A stretch of 64,000 nt of DNA from Hexactinellida sp. DTS-2022 (GCA_028753945.1 JAPNXP010000009.1:6448001-6512000), one strand, 5' to 3'. Numbered from the stretch's first letter, positions 32,801 through 43,900 are shown. Notes: generated by a model from the sequence alone, not told the origin. Made by a program: numbers and translations.

Positions 32801-35046
32801 GGCTGGGCTGGTCCAGCGCCTGCCCCTCCCTCCTGCACGTGTCCGCCTCCCAAGTAACCCGCTTAACTAGTGTACAGAGCCGCTCTTATCTGTGTGTAGG
32901 GCAACCGGAGTCTCTTAAAGAAGCTGCTGCCTGGCTGTCTGCCGGACGAGCCGGACTCGGAGGGTCGGTCTCCGCTCATGTACGCCACGGCGGGGGGACA
33001 GCTCAAGTGCGCCGAGCTCCTCATCAAGGCGGGGAGCTCCGTAAACCTGGCCGACAAATCTGGGAACTGCGCCCTGCACTACGCCGCTCAGCTCGCGCGA
33101 GACCAGGTAGGTTGCTTATAATTAGCTGTTCTATAATTAGATTGCTGCGTAGTTAGTCCGACTGCTGCTGAGGGCCGCTGCCAACCCGGCTGCGCGGAAC
33201 GGAGAGGGGAAGAACCCGCTGCACGTCTGCGCGGAGCTGGAGGGGAGCCTCCGCTGTCTGGAGTTCCTCTGCAAGTAAGCCACTGCGCACTATCCGCACT
33301 AGCCTAACCTACCCCTCTCTAGACACGCGAGTTCGTCCCGAGCTATAAACGAGAGGGACGGGCGGCAGCAGTCCCCCCTGCACATCAGCGTGTTCGCTAA
33401 CCTCCCGCTCCACTCGCGGCTGCTGCTGATGGCCAGAGCCAAGCTCAGCGCGCGCGACGCCGAGGGCCGCACCCCCCTGCACTATGCCGTCACCGCTAAC
33501 TCCCTCCCCTGTCTGCAGGCCATACTAGAGGTCCGTTGTAGCCGCCCTTAGACATACGAAATCACGTAATTACCCCTAACTAGTACAAAGGTCGTTTTAT
33601 TGGCTATCAAGAATAATTAATGTAATGGTTACGTATGAAACATTCCGGTAGGAGTTGGTGAGCACGGTGGGTCAGAGGAGACCCAGCTGGCGAATGGCTT
33701 TGAACTGGTCCGGAACTTCCATCAGCGCGTGCAGCGCAAAGTTCACATCGGGGAAGTCCTGGCCATGAGTAACTTTGTGGAAATTAACAAATTGGAAATT
33801 ATCGAAAGTTCTCTCTGTTATTTTGTCGTCGAACTCCTCCATCATGTCCCAGGGCCCGTCCCCCACCCCCACCATCACGATGGAGAGGGGGTACTTGGAG
33901 GCGCGAATGATGGCTCGGATGGTGTCCTCCTCGTTGGTCACCTGTCCGTCCGCTATGATCACCAGGATGTGGTAGGAGGTCATGCTGCGGACTATCTCTA
34001 TCGCCTTGTCGATCAGAGGAGCGAAGTTGGTTGGGCCCGACAGGATTATGTGCGGGGTTATTTGCTCGTAGAGCTTCAGAGACTCGCTCACGCCGTGACA
34101 CATGCCGCCGTCGGTCTTTATGTTGAAGACGCTCTTCCCTTTCGTCCGAGAGTCCCCGAACCCGTAGACCGGGATGAGGTTGTCGTCGTCGAACGGCTCC
34201 AGGACCCGCCCCAGGGTCTGGATGACCTTCTGGTAGGGGTTCAGGAGGGGCGGCACCAGCGCGTGCAGAGAGGTGCCCCCGAAGGTCTGCTCCCCCTGCG
34301 TTATGTTGCTGCGCGTGTAGTCGATGCCGAATATCAGCTGACTCGACTCCAGCCCCGCCTTGCGCATGCTGGCCTGCAAGTCTTCGAAGGAAGTGTATTT
34401 GTCCTGGATTGTTAGCAGGGTGGGCGTGGTCTGCTTTGGCACCTGTTTCTTCTTTTTCTTGCTGGCAGTGACCAGATACACGATGAACAGAATTAGAATA
34501 ATTATCAGCAGCGTGTCCATATCTGTCCGCAATTCTTCTTACGAATATATTAGTATAATATATTGTTACTCGGTTCAATAACTAGACTGCTATAAATGTA
34601 ATATGAACTATGCCTATAATGTAGTAATTTGAGTCTCGAGTTAGTCTATAATGCTCGTAATTTGAAGGTAATCCCGATTCTATTATTAGAACTGCGGGAG
34701 AGACATAAATATATGCGACACTTCCGGCTGGTCCCCACTGCACCTGGCCTGTCTCGACGGAACCGCGGAGTCGGTGCACCTCCTGTTGTCCTCCAAGCAC
34801 TGTGACGTCAATCTCCTGGACCTGCACTCGGCCTCGCCGCTGCACAACTGCGTGTTCGCTAACCGGCCCGACCTCATCCAGAGGCTGATGGAGGCGGGCG
34901 CGGTCCCCAGCTGCGCGGACAAGTCTAAGAAGGCTCCCTTGCACTACGCTATAGAGAGGGGCTACACGGAGTGCGCACACATGCTGCAGAGGTGCAACAC
35001 GCCGCAGAAGGGAAAGTCCCTGCTACACACCGTGAAGTCAAGTTAG
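29840..35046 (+). CDS. Kinesin motor-coiled coil-DEP-ankyrin protein
   Basis: Twelve predicted exons: 29840-30118, 30167-30379, 30822-31141, 31206-31755, 31803-32141, 32191-32424, 32472-32590, 32643-32853, 32900-33106, 33153-33274, 33323-33530, 34690-35046; about 1,052 aa, all phases consistent. Kinesin motor at the N-terminus: P-loop YGQTGTGKTHT, switch I NKESSRSHAVF, switch II VDLAGSER, then NINTSLTTFGKVV and TLKFAKRAKHIQN. A charged coiled coil covers about 370-530. A DEP domain follows (VFSGSHAVHWFMENM, AAEVGQKLLNLL across a splice site, AYYKF), then a Ser-rich linker and at least five ankyrin repeats to the C-terminus (SPLMYATAGGQLKCAELL, CALHYAAQLARD, SPLHISVFANLP, TPLHYAVTANS, SPLHLACLDG). 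Introns are 46-64 bp except two (442 and 1,159 bp), each holding an antisense gene. I know of no standard kinesin family with this architecture. Confidence 0.85.
30444..30728 (-). CDS. HIGD2A: HIG1-domain mitochondrial protein, nested gene
   Basis: Single exon, 94 aa, lying wholly within intron 2 of the kinesin gene on the opposite strand. HIG1-domain proteins (yeast Rcf1, human HIGD2A) sit in the inner mitochondrial membrane and help assemble cytochrome c oxidase and supercomplexes. NPFVPLGCGLTVAALTVGLF forms the first helix, and SNLMMRARVAAQGFT carries the conserved Gln-x-x-x-Arg region before the second helix. ATG at 30728; the GTG before it is not used. Confidence 0.9.
   Translation of the reverse strand: MTGKSIESDELSDYIFSKPESRKQRLWRKVKANPFVPLGCGLTVAALTVGLFHFLKGNQRKSNLMMRARVAAQGFTIFVLVAGVALNMRPKVKT
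33672..34520 (-). CDS. Membrane-anchored copine/RGLG-type vWA protein, nested gene
   Basis: Single exon, 282 aa from the ATG at 34520, entirely within the last, 1,159-bp intron of the kinesin-ankyrin gene and antisense to it. The N-terminus is a hydrophobic anchor (LLIIILILFIVYLV) followed by a Lys-rich stop. The rest is a copine-type von Willebrand A domain: FGIDYTRSN carries the MIDAS DxTxS, then YQKVIQTLGRVLEPFD, IPVYGFGD, GPTNFAPLI, YHILVIIADGQVTNE, and SIVMVGVGDGPWDMMEEFDD. The domain matches RGLG/copine vWA proteins, but I see no RING finger and no C2 domains, so ubiquitin ligase activity is not supported. An ACAG lies two bases before the ATG. Confidence 0.85.
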   Translation of the reverse strand: MDTLLIIILILFIVYLVTASKKKKKQVPKQTTPTLLTIQDKYTSFEDLQASMRKAGLESSQLIFGIDYTRSNITQGEQTFGGTSLHALVPPLLNPYQKVIQTLGRVLEPFDDDNLIPVYGFGDSRTKGKSVFNIKTDGGMCHGVSESLKLYEQITPHIILSGPTNFAPLIDKAIEIVRSMTSYHILVIIADGQVTNEEDTIRAIIRASKYPLSIVMVGVGDGPWDMMEEFDDKITERTFDNFQFVNFHKVTHGQDFPDVNFALHALMEVPDQFKAIRQLGLL

Positions 35047-35265
35047 AATGCGAATAGTGACGCGTAGAGACCGATTTACAAGTTTGTAACTTTACTTACA
35101 TTTGTTTTTATTGTTTTATATTTAATATACTCTGTCTTATAAATGTAATAGTGATACCCAATCAACCAGTCATTGGAATCCCAGTTTAAAATTACAAGCA
35201 CAATAGACTAATAACCACGATACATACACTTTCTGCCCGAGCTTTAAATTTTCTGAGTTCTTAAT

Positions 35266-35742
35266 TTATCCATAAATTGAGTCGATTTCGTTGACGGAGT
35301 TTGTGATTCTTACGATGTCGTCTATGATGACGGACATGCACACTACCAGGATCCCGATTAGCAGCATGATTATGATTAGCGAGGTAACTACTGCTGTGAA
35401 GGAGACAGCCTTTAGGATTTTGATCCAGAAGTAAGTGCTCTCCATATCTTTCTTATTTTCGAACGAGCGCGCGAGACACGCGGCTATTATTGAGAATATT
35501 CCGAGGCAGGGACAAGCTATGCAGGCGGAGACCGAGAGGATCCACACCCAGGGCCCCGCCACTGTTGCCACTCCCTTCTCGAAAGGGGCGGTCGGTACAA
35601 TCCCGGGCTGCTCCATGCTGACGAGCCCCGGGTACAGCTCGGGCTCTAGATCTGGGTACTGCATCTCCGGAGCCGTCGGCCCGGTGGGGGCGTAGAACTC
35701 TCCTTCGTATCCGAACGCCTCTCGCTCTTTCTCTGTGGCCAT
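35266..35742 (-). CDS. Dispanin/CD225-like small membrane protein
   Basis: Single exon, 158 aa from the ATG at 35742. A Pro/acidic cytosolic N-terminus (PTGPTAPEMQYPDLEP) precedes two hydrophobic segments: WVWILSVSACIACPCLGIFS, with a cysteine pair typical of palmitoylated CD225 proteins, and TAVVTSLIIIMLLIGILVV. A short loop with SFENKKDMESTYFWIKILK joins them, as in dispanins (IFITM, PRRT, synapse-differentiation-induced proteins). The CD225 assignment rests on layout and the Cys-Pro-Cys motif, not on a full match. Confidence 0.55.
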   Translation of the reverse strand: MATEKEREAFGYEGEFYAPTGPTAPEMQYPDLEPELYPGLVSMEQPGIVPTAPFEKGVATVAGPWVWILSVSACIACPCLGIFSIIAACLARSFENKKDMESTYFWIKILKAVSFTAVVTSLIIIMLLIGILVVCMSVIIDDIVRITNSVNEIDSIYG

Positions 35743-35955
35743 AACACTAATTCTAACTACGGAATACTGAATACAATCGTTAAACAATACTGTCCCTACA
35801 TACCTTTGTGAGGAGTTATCCCTTAGACCTATAAGCAGTGCACTGGTATTGTTTTAATTGAGTGAAGGGAATTAAAGAGGCAGATTGTATCAAGAATCTA
35901 GGAAAAAGCTTACCTAAAATTACTTTAGGACTTGTATGGGAGATGGGACAAGTAA

Positions 35956-36396
35956 TTACTGATCTTTGTAGTAAACGTTGCGCAGTAAGATCACCAGTAC
36001 AAACACCGACACGAGACTTATGCAAGCTGTATACAGTATTGTACCAGTTACTATTGCAACCATCGCGAAGCCGCGTCCGTACTTGACCTTTCTGTTTGTT
36101 TCAATTGTTTTTCCATCTTCTGCGTCTTTGCAGGCTGAAAACGTGAAAATAATAGAAGGAATCCCGCAGGCGAGGCAGCACACGAAAGAGACACTGGAGA
36201 GAATCCAATCTAGCTTTCTTACATGTGGACCTTTCCTTTGATGGAAACCGCTCAGTCGGACAGCGGCCTCTTGCTGCGCTTTGTACGGGTTTGTGTTCCG
36301 CGTGAAACCCTTCTCTTCGTATATCTCATAGGGCGGCGGAAGCGCGTCCACTTTGCTTGCGTAATCATCCAGCTTTATACCATTCGATATTTCCAT
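35956..36396 (-). CDS. Dispanin/CD225-like small membrane protein, second copy
   Basis: Single exon, 146 aa. Same layout as the neighbouring gene downstream: a cytosolic N-terminus with a PPxY motif (LPPPYEIYEE, a WW-domain ligand), then WILSSVSFVCCLACGIPSII with clustered cysteines, a short charged loop, and a second helix (VAIVTGTILYTACISLVSV). Probably an old tandem duplicate of the gene at 35266-35742, much diverged. The PPxY suggests recognition by Nedd4-type ubiquitin ligases; that is inference. Confidence 0.55.
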   Translation of the reverse strand: MEISNGIKLDDYASKVDALPPPYEIYEEKGFTRNTNPYKAQQEAAVRLSGFHQRKGPHVRKLDWILSSVSFVCCLACGIPSIIFTFSACKDAEDGKTIETNRKVKYGRGFAMVAIVTGTILYTACISLVSVFVLVILLRNVYYKDQ

Positions 36397-37131
36397 TAAT
36401 TTAGTAACAATATGTTGAACTCATTTCTGTTTCTAGTTATTCATGTTATATACATATTTACAAACAGAGAAGGCATATACCGAGCTCTCTATAAGAATGG
36501 AATCGTCTCATGATTAGCATAATATTTTATTTATTCACTAAATAGTCCTTATTACTGTTTGCTCCGTATATTCATCTATTGTTTTCTCGGGCATCCCACT
36601 CCATACAAATTCTCACATGCTTCTACACAGAGACATTTTTCATCAATTGTTATCTCGATTTGTAATTATCGTAGAGACCAATGTTCTTGCAGTAATTGGT
36701 TGCAGTTATCATACGATTTCTTCTAAAGCCCATTAATGGACTTGGGTTGATTTTCTATGACTTGTGCTACCTTAATTAGCTGCTTTGTCCGATTTCTTAG
36801 TTCAGTTTTGGAGAATAGTTCATCTCTGGTTATGAGCTCAGGCCTCAGCCGAACCAACTAATTGCTTCCATTGACATTGACTGCGCACTAACTTATAATG
36901 ATTGAGAGTAGCAAGGCTTACCTCGCTGAGCCTAGTGCATTAATTAGTGATTTACGTAGTATTGGTTACATTTGTATTGTCTGCTCACACTCTGGCACCA
37001 AAGCCATTAATCTCCGTCTCTTATTCTCTCACCACTTTGCTGCTTTATTACGAGTCTAGAGTTTATTCTATGCCTAGCTATCAAAGTAGCCTCCGAAGGC
37101 TCTAGAATAAATAGCTGTGATTGCTCGTATT
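36397..37131. other. AT-rich spacer between divergent genes
   Basis: 735 bp between the minus-strand dispanin-like gene and the plus-strand RASSF-like gene. It must hold both promoters. No coding frame, RNA gene or repeat is seen. Confidence 0.5.
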
Positions 37132-38085
37132 ATGATAAGTCGCTCAAAGCACAAGGCCATTAAAAAGACTAAATCAAGGAATTCACCCTCTTACGAAATG
37201 AAGACAGTCAAGAAGTCCTCTGCAGAGTCATTGCCCGCCCATATGGACCCCGACTCGCCCGAGATGCCATTCACCTCTGCGGTCAAGCGGGCCCGCACTC
37301 TCTCCCGGAGGCTGACCAAGCAGAAGAAGACAGCCGTGACAATCGGGCCCAGGGAGATCAACATGTCGCTAGAGACCACATTCGCCACAGAATCGGTGGA
37401 AGACCTGCGGGCACACATTGAGAAATATAACATCAGCTGTGAAGACTCGTTCAACATAAATATAGTGGATAACTTAGCTCAGGGGTATGTGCCAGTGTAC
37501 TTGTCTATAGAAGGAAGTGTAGATGTAATGCCGCCCACTGGCGTTGGGATGGTGTGGAGCTCGCTACACATTGTGTCAGACATCCTTATAGAAGACGAGA
37601 TAGAAATGAGAGGGAAGCACGATATAGAAAAGGTTGCGTTCGATCACAATGCTAAAACATTTGTGAATTTAGACACGCACACAATGGCTTTTGAAGCAAT
37701 CGCACTTTTAATCCGCAAGCTGTTCATTGTTGAGAACCCAGCTGACTTTATTTTCTACGAGCACTTGCACGGGAACACCAGAAAGGTGAAGGACACGGAG
37801 CTCCCGCTGATCATAATGATCCGGTGCTCGGACCGGAGCGACTGGAAGCTGATACTCAAGCGGAAGCCGTTCGATGACCAGATCGGGCAGTGGACCCCCT
37901 TCACAGTGCCGGAGCTGCGCATGTTCCTCGACATGGCGGACTACGAGCGGGAAATGAAGGAGACGAGCCTCCGCAACCTGTACGGAGATGTCCGGGAGCT
38001 GATGCTGAAAGAGATCGCCAGGAAGACACAGCTCGAAGAGGAGGTCGCCATGGTGAGAATGAGAAAGAAGTCTATGCCCATTTAG
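37132..38085 (+). CDS. RASSF-like protein with RA and SARAH regions
   Basis: Single exon, 317 aa from the first in-frame ATG (37132). The N-terminus is basic and Ser-rich. A Ras-association domain spans about residues 120-255, recognised from DFIFYEHLHGNTRKVKDTELPLII, the counterpart of the FYxxxxxGxxRxLxxxExPL block of RASSF1-6. WTPFTVPELRMFLDMADYEREM then leads into a C-terminal helix like a SARAH domain, which in RASSF proteins binds Hippo/MST kinases. There is no C1 domain. Likely a Ras/Rap-linked Hippo-pathway adaptor. Upstream DNA in the same frame is closed by stops. Confidence 0.75.
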   Translation: MISRSKHKAIKKTKSRNSPSYEMKTVKKSSAESLPAHMDPDSPEMPFTSAVKRARTLSRRLTKQKKTAVTIGPREINMSLETTFATESVEDLRAHIEKYNISCEDSFNINIVDNLAQGYVPVYLSIEGSVDVMPPTGVGMVWSSLHIVSDILIEDEIEMRGKHDIEKVAFDHNAKTFVNLDTHTMAFEAIALLIRKLFIVENPADFIFYEHLHGNTRKVKDTELPLIIMIRCSDRSDWKLILKRKPFDDQIGQWTPFTVPELRMFLDMADYEREMKETSLRNLYGDVRELMLKEIARKTQLEEEVAMVRMRKKSMPI

Positions 38086-38599
38086 GGTCTCACTGGTTGT
38101 AAGAAGAATTTGATTGTATATATTGCTTATTTCTGTTTGCTGCTCTTTCCCTCTGTATATTGGTAATTCTAGCTTGTCAGTTTTTTAAAATAGCAAATTA
38201 CTGTTTCTGTTTTAATTGGGTCGGCATAGTAACACGCTTTATACATATGCTATTTGCATGCCATTTGTTCGTATGCCCAGTTTGGAAATCATTTCTATCC
38301 GTAAGGAGTCCCTCTCTTGAGCCGATGCTATCTGAGCTCTTAGCGCCTCTGGCCTGTTCTGTGTCCCTGGGTCCTAGGCTGTCCTTCTTTTGCAAACATA
38401 ACTATTCTTATCGGATAATAGAACATCCTCTTGTTGCAGTAGCTAGAGGGAGTAGTGGGTAAGGCACTGTGCAGCGGGTGGTTCGCTTGACAGTTCGGTA
38501 GAGTATAGCGACCGGGTTGAGTGGTTGAGTTGAGATGGCTAGTTCTTTGGAACGACCAACTAACCTCAAATTCAATCCCAGTGGTATCTCCGTTGCAGC
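38086..38599. other. Spacer before the RBM5/10-like gene
   Basis: 514 bp of intergenic DNA. The last 65 bases contain an out-of-frame ATG (38535) and end CGTTGCAG one base before the gene's ATG, so most of it is probably removed as outron or 5' intron. Confidence 0.45.
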
Positions 38600-40802
38600 A
38601 TGGATAAGGACGAGCACTACTGGCGGCAGGAGGAGCACCCTTACGAGCGGGAGTACGAGCGGGAGCTGCGGCGCCTCGCAGCTGCGTCCGATTCGCAGGG
38701 CGAGTCGACCGTCAGAAGTCGCGACGACGAGCGGCGGATCGAGGCGCTGGAGCTGAGGTACCGGCGGGAACAGCTGCGGGAGAGGGACATTTCGCGGAGA
38801 GAGAAGCTTCGCTGCGAATTCGGCGGGAGAGGAAGCGCGGAGCGAGAAGTTAGGCGAGTGCGCGTGGTGGACAGTTTGAGTCCGGAGCCGGGACTGATAA
38901 TCTCCCCGGAGTCCAGTCCCTACCGGAGCGACAGCGAGTACAAGTCTCGCTCTCGCAGCGCCGGGCCGGAGGGCGCCTTCTGGAGGCGGAGCAGCTCCCC
39001 TCTGGAGGAGAGGCGCCGCCGCAGCAGGAGTCAGTCCGAGGAGCGGACACGGAGGAGAAATGTCCGCAGCAAGAGTCCCGACAGGAGGAGCAGACGGGAT
39101 GGACATCGTGAGTAATGAGATTGTTTGTTTGTTGTTTGTTTACTTTCAGTTGCTTTAGACCGGCCCAGACGCTCGGAGCACCGCTCTCATAGAAGGAGCT
39201 CCCGCTCCAGGTCCCACTCCAGGTCCCGCTCCAGGTCCAGAGGCCACAGGGAACACACCCCTCGCATCTCGGAAGAACCGTCTCCGCTGATTCTGCTAAC
39301 CAACCTGCCACCCTCTGCCTGCAGGGGAGACATCGAGGTATCAACCCGGCAGTTCCAGACTCGCGAAATTCGCATCTTGTATGACACAGACACGAACAAG
39401 AGCCGCGGGATGGGCCTCATAGAGTTCGCGTACAATACTGACGCCACGGCCTGGCTGACGCAGAACAAAGACTCGTTTCATATTTTCGGAGAGAAGATAA
39501 CCGTGCAGTACGCGGAGCACAGGGCCAGGGAGGGCGAGTGGAAATGTGCGAAATGTAACGCCTTCAACTACCGCCACAGATTGATCTGCTTTGTATGCAA
39601 CACCCCTCTGCATGAATCCAACGAGGCGAACCCTGGCAGCCGCCCGCCCGAGCTGGCGACGCCCAGCAACGTGCTGATTCTCCGCGGACTCAAGTTCAGC
39701 ACGAACGAGGAGGGAGTGCGGGCTGCGCTGGGTACGGTCTCCGGCCGCAGCGTGAGGGACGTGCGTCTGATCCGAGACAGACTCACGAAGCAGTCCCGCG
39801 GGTTCTGCTTCATAGAGTTCGTGGGCGTGAGAGAGGCCACCGAGGTGCTGGACGGGATTTTCCAGCAGGAGCCCGCCTTCTTCGTGGACGGGACCAGGAC
39901 CGTGGCCAACTTCGCCCGAGGGAACTTCTCCTTCAGCAAGCTGAGCCAGGCGGGGCAGTCCGCCATTGAGCAGGGCAGCTGGTCCTCTGTGGGCGAGGCC
40001 GCGCCGGACGCGGGGCCGGGGGAGGGGGGCAAGGGGGGACAGGAGTACTCCTCGCGGCCAGTGACCTACTCGGCTGTCCCCAGCGCCAGCTCCGACTCCT
40101 CCAACTACGTGTACGAGCCGTCCTCCGGGTTCTACTACGACAGCAAAACTGGTCAGTTGGCACTTGTCTTGTAGCGTGCGGTTACTGTTGTGTGTAGGTC
40201 TCTACTACGATCCCAGCTCACAGTACCACTACGATCCCGTCTCCCAGAAGTACTGCTATCTCGACCCGGCCACCAACACCTATGTGCAGGTGGAAGCCGC
40301 CTCGGGGGACGCGGAGGAGGGCGACCCTTCCAAGAGCAAGGACAAGAAGAAGGAGCTGGACAGCTTCTCCACCTCCAACACCAAGCAGGCCCGCAAGATC
40401 GCCAAGGACATGGAGCGCTGGGCGCAGAAGCAGAACACCTCCAAGTCCAACCGGTCCGCCCCCGCCCCCGCGGCGCAGGAGGGCGAGCCGGGCCCCGGGC
40501 CCCCCGTCCTGGCAGGGGACTTCACGCTGGCGCCCATTAACATCAGCGTGGACACCCGCGGCATGGCGGAGGTGGGAATCTCGAGTTCCTCGGGTCAGCT
40601 GGACTTCTCCCAGCTGGGCTCTTCTCTCCCGACCTCAGCCAACCCCCCCGTGCCGCTACTAGTCGCAGAGCCGCTGTACACGGACTGGGAGCGGCTGGCG
40701 TGTCTGCTCTGCAAGCGACAGTTCCAGTCGCGGGACCAGCTGGTGAAGCACCAGCAGCTGTCCGACCTGCACAGACAGAACCTCGAGAAGACTCAGTACT
40801 GA
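38600..40802 (+). CDS. RBM5/RBM10: RBM5/RBM10-type splicing regulator without G-patch
   Basis: Three exons, 38600-39107, 39150-40151, 40198-40802; introns 42 and 46 bp; 704 aa. Nuclear alternative-splicing factor associated with the early spliceosome. Order of domains: Arg/Ser-rich N-terminus, RRM1 (LILLTNLPPSACRGDIE), RanBP2-type zinc finger (GEWKCAKCNAFNYRHRLICF), RRM2 (NVLILRGLKFSTNEEGVRA, RGFCFIEFVG), OCRE aromatic repeat (YYDSKTGLYYDPSSQYHYDP across a splice junction), and a C2H2 finger (CLLCKRQFQSRDQLVKHQQ). It ends 16 residues later, where vertebrate RBM5/10 continue into a G-patch. The next gene starts 165 bp on, leaving no room for one. Confidence 0.92.
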
Positions 40803-40967
40803 CAGGCTCCCGCGTTGTAGTTAGGATGTAGTGAGTAACGTTTTGATTCTCATTGTTTAATAATAATTCTACAATTCCAGTAACTGCGTCCCTTTCTTTT
40901 CCGTTTGTACTCTAACTCACCACTAACAGCTGTTCGATTGCTGACACTTTAGCCAGCGGGTAGCGAG

Positions 40968-43900
40968 ATGGCTGACGTCATATTCCAGGAGATGCAAGCG
41001 GTGTTCATCAAACTGCCGCCCGTGGCGAGACTCTCCCTCAAAAAGAAGTTCATCCAGTGCTCCAAGGATACGCTGGAGATAATAATCCGGCCGTCAAAGG
41101 GCAGCAAACCCGAGGACGTCATCGACATCCGGTCCATCCACGAGGTGCGGAAGGGGCCGGAAGTTCTGCGGGAAGAGCGGATCATAGATCCCAGCGTTAT
41201 GGAAGCCAAGACTTGCTTCACTATAGTCTATGGGTCCGAGTTTAAACTGAAATTTGGAGTGTTTTGTTGCTCAAACTGGAACATTTGTGAGTTTTGGATA
41301 GAAGGGCTCCTCAATCAAATGCAGGGGATCGCGAAACTTGACACCTGCAGCCTCACCAAAATCTGGCTCATAAAGGAGTTCAACGAGCTAGATAGGAACC
41401 AGACGAATACCATCGGCACCAACGATCTTAAAAAGTATTTCTTCAACCGAATTCAGTTAAAGATTTCGCGAGAGCGGCAGCACAAGCTGGTGCACGAGTT
41501 GGACGTTAAGAGCGTCGGCTACCTCTACTTCTCTCAGTTCAGACAGTTCTACCACAAGAAGTTGCTGTTTAACGAGGAGATCGTTAAGCTGATGAGTCAG
41601 TGCATGTCTTTCCAGTTGAAGAGCCCGTGGTTCATTTCTTCCCAGGAGCTGTGCGACTTTCTGCACTCGGAGCAATTCGCTCTCACGCCCATGACACCGT
41701 TGCTGGCCGAGAAAACAATCCGGCCTTATCTGCTCAGCGACAAGCCGCTCACCACGCCCACTGTGTCCATAGAGGAGTTCTACGACTTCCTGTTCTCCCG
41801 CGGCAACAGCCTCTTCGACGAGGAGTACACTGGCCGGCTGCAGGCCGCGGACCCCGGGTACATGGACCACCCGCTCTCCGAGTACTGGATCAACTCCTCC
41901 CACAACACCTACCTCACCGGGAACCAGTACGCCTCCGACAGCACCGTGGAGGCCTACATCCGCGTTATGCGCAGCGGCTGTCGCTGCATAGAGCTGGACC
42001 TCTGGGACGGGGGTCCGGACGACCTCCCCTGGATCACGCACGGACACACGAGGTGCACAAAGATAAGATTCCGCGACATAGTGGTTGCTATTCGCGATCA
42101 CGCGTTCGCGACTTCTGACTACCCCATGATCCTGTCCCTGGAGGAGCACTGCTCCATCCCCATCCAGAAGAACACCGCGCACGAGTTCAAGAAGATCCTG
42201 GGAGACCTGCTGCTGACGGACCTGGTGGAGAAGGGGGCCTCTGCCCTCCCCTCGCCCTTCCAGCTGAGACGGAAAGTTATCCTTAAGCACAAGAAGCTGC
42301 CCGAGGGGGCGGACGAGACGCTGCTGCTCGCGGAGCCCGGGGAAGTGCAGGTGGCCAAGCAGCAGGACATCTCCAACTCGATGAAGAACGGATTCCTGTT
42401 CCTCAAGGACCCGGGGGCCAACGTGTGGACCCGGCGGTACTTCGTGCTGACGGACAAGATCCTCTCCTACTCCGTGGAGGAGGACGACCAGGAGCAGGAG
42501 TCCGAGGGTGGCTGCGACCCCGAGCACATCTACATGGAGACGGTCCCCTCCCACAGGCGACACGTGAACCACGCCTGGTACCACCACGGGGTGGGCAGGG
42601 ACGCGGCTGTGGACAAGCTCAAGGAGTTCGAAGGCGGAAACGGCTCCTTCCTGGTCCGTCCCAACGACAAGTACGAGGGCTACGTGTCGATATCCTTCAA
42701 ACACGACCGAGAGGTGTTCCACAGTCTGGTTAAGCGCCTGCAGAATCCCGACGGGTGCTTCTGCTACCAGCTGGTGCAACCAGCCTCGTTCGACGACGTA
42801 CCGTCGCTAGTCGACCACTACAAGTGCCACCCGCTGAGAGCCTCCACCTTCGAGCAGATCCTGACCACGCCCTGTCCCAGCCACAACAACTCCAGCCACG
42901 AGATGCAGCCCTGGTTCCACCCGGGCATGAAGCGCTGGGACGCCGAGAAGATGCTGGCCTCGGTCCGTCTGGAGGGGGCCTTCCTGGTGCGTCCCTCCGG
43001 CGAGCAGAGCAGCTACACCATCACCTTCCGCACGGAGAACGAGATTAAGCACTGCCGCGTGGAGTACAACCGGGACAGCGACCTGTACATGATCGGGACC
43101 GCTCAGTTCGAGTCGCTCAGCGAGCTGGTGGTCTACTACCGGTCGCACCCGCTCTACCGCAAGATGAAGCTCAAGCACGCCATAAACGAGAGCGTGCTCA
43201 AGAACATCGGCACGGACGTGGACACCCCCTCGGAGGCGGAGTACATCTCTGTCAACCCCATCATCTACCGCTCCACGCACCCCTTCACGGGGCAGAACAA
43301 GGACGAGCTGAGCTTCCCCGCGGGAGCCGAGATCACCAACGTGGTAGAACACCAGCAGACCAAGGGCTGGTTCCAGGGGGACTTTGGGGGCAAGACCAAC
43401 TTGTGGTTCCCTGAGAACTATGTGAAAAAGTTCGACGCCTCGACGCCCCTGACTCCCATGGAGCCGCCCAAGCCCGAGCTGGACAACCAGGAGGAGACCA
43501 TTCGCATCGAGAACCTGGAGGTGAGTCGCGTGCCTCCGCATCTGGCGGGCCGCGAGTGGGTGCTCAAGCTGCATCCCACCAACGCGCTGGACTACAAGTC
43601 CTTCAAGCCCGAGAGCAACAGCCCCCTGCTGGTGGCCTGCGAGAACGAGGAGGACCTCAGGTCCTGGGAGGCGAAGCTGGGCGAGGTGAAGAAGGAGCTG
43701 ACGCGCTCCCAGAGTCTGGACGCCCGGCTGCAGAAGAGGACCAGCATCGCTAGGGAAATGTCGGAGTTGATCATTTACTGCCGATCCGTTCCGTTCCGCA
43801 TGGACAGCATTGGCAGCGGCAAGTTCTGCGAAATGTCCTCCTTCCCGGAGACGAAGGCCTTCAACTACGCGTGCAGCCGCGAAACCTCGCACAAGCTGGT

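Noticed and set aside
38535-38600. Coding sequence from the ATG at 38535
   Set aside because: It is in a different frame from the RBM5/10-like protein and is crossed by a strong acceptor CGTTGCAG just before the ATG at 38600.
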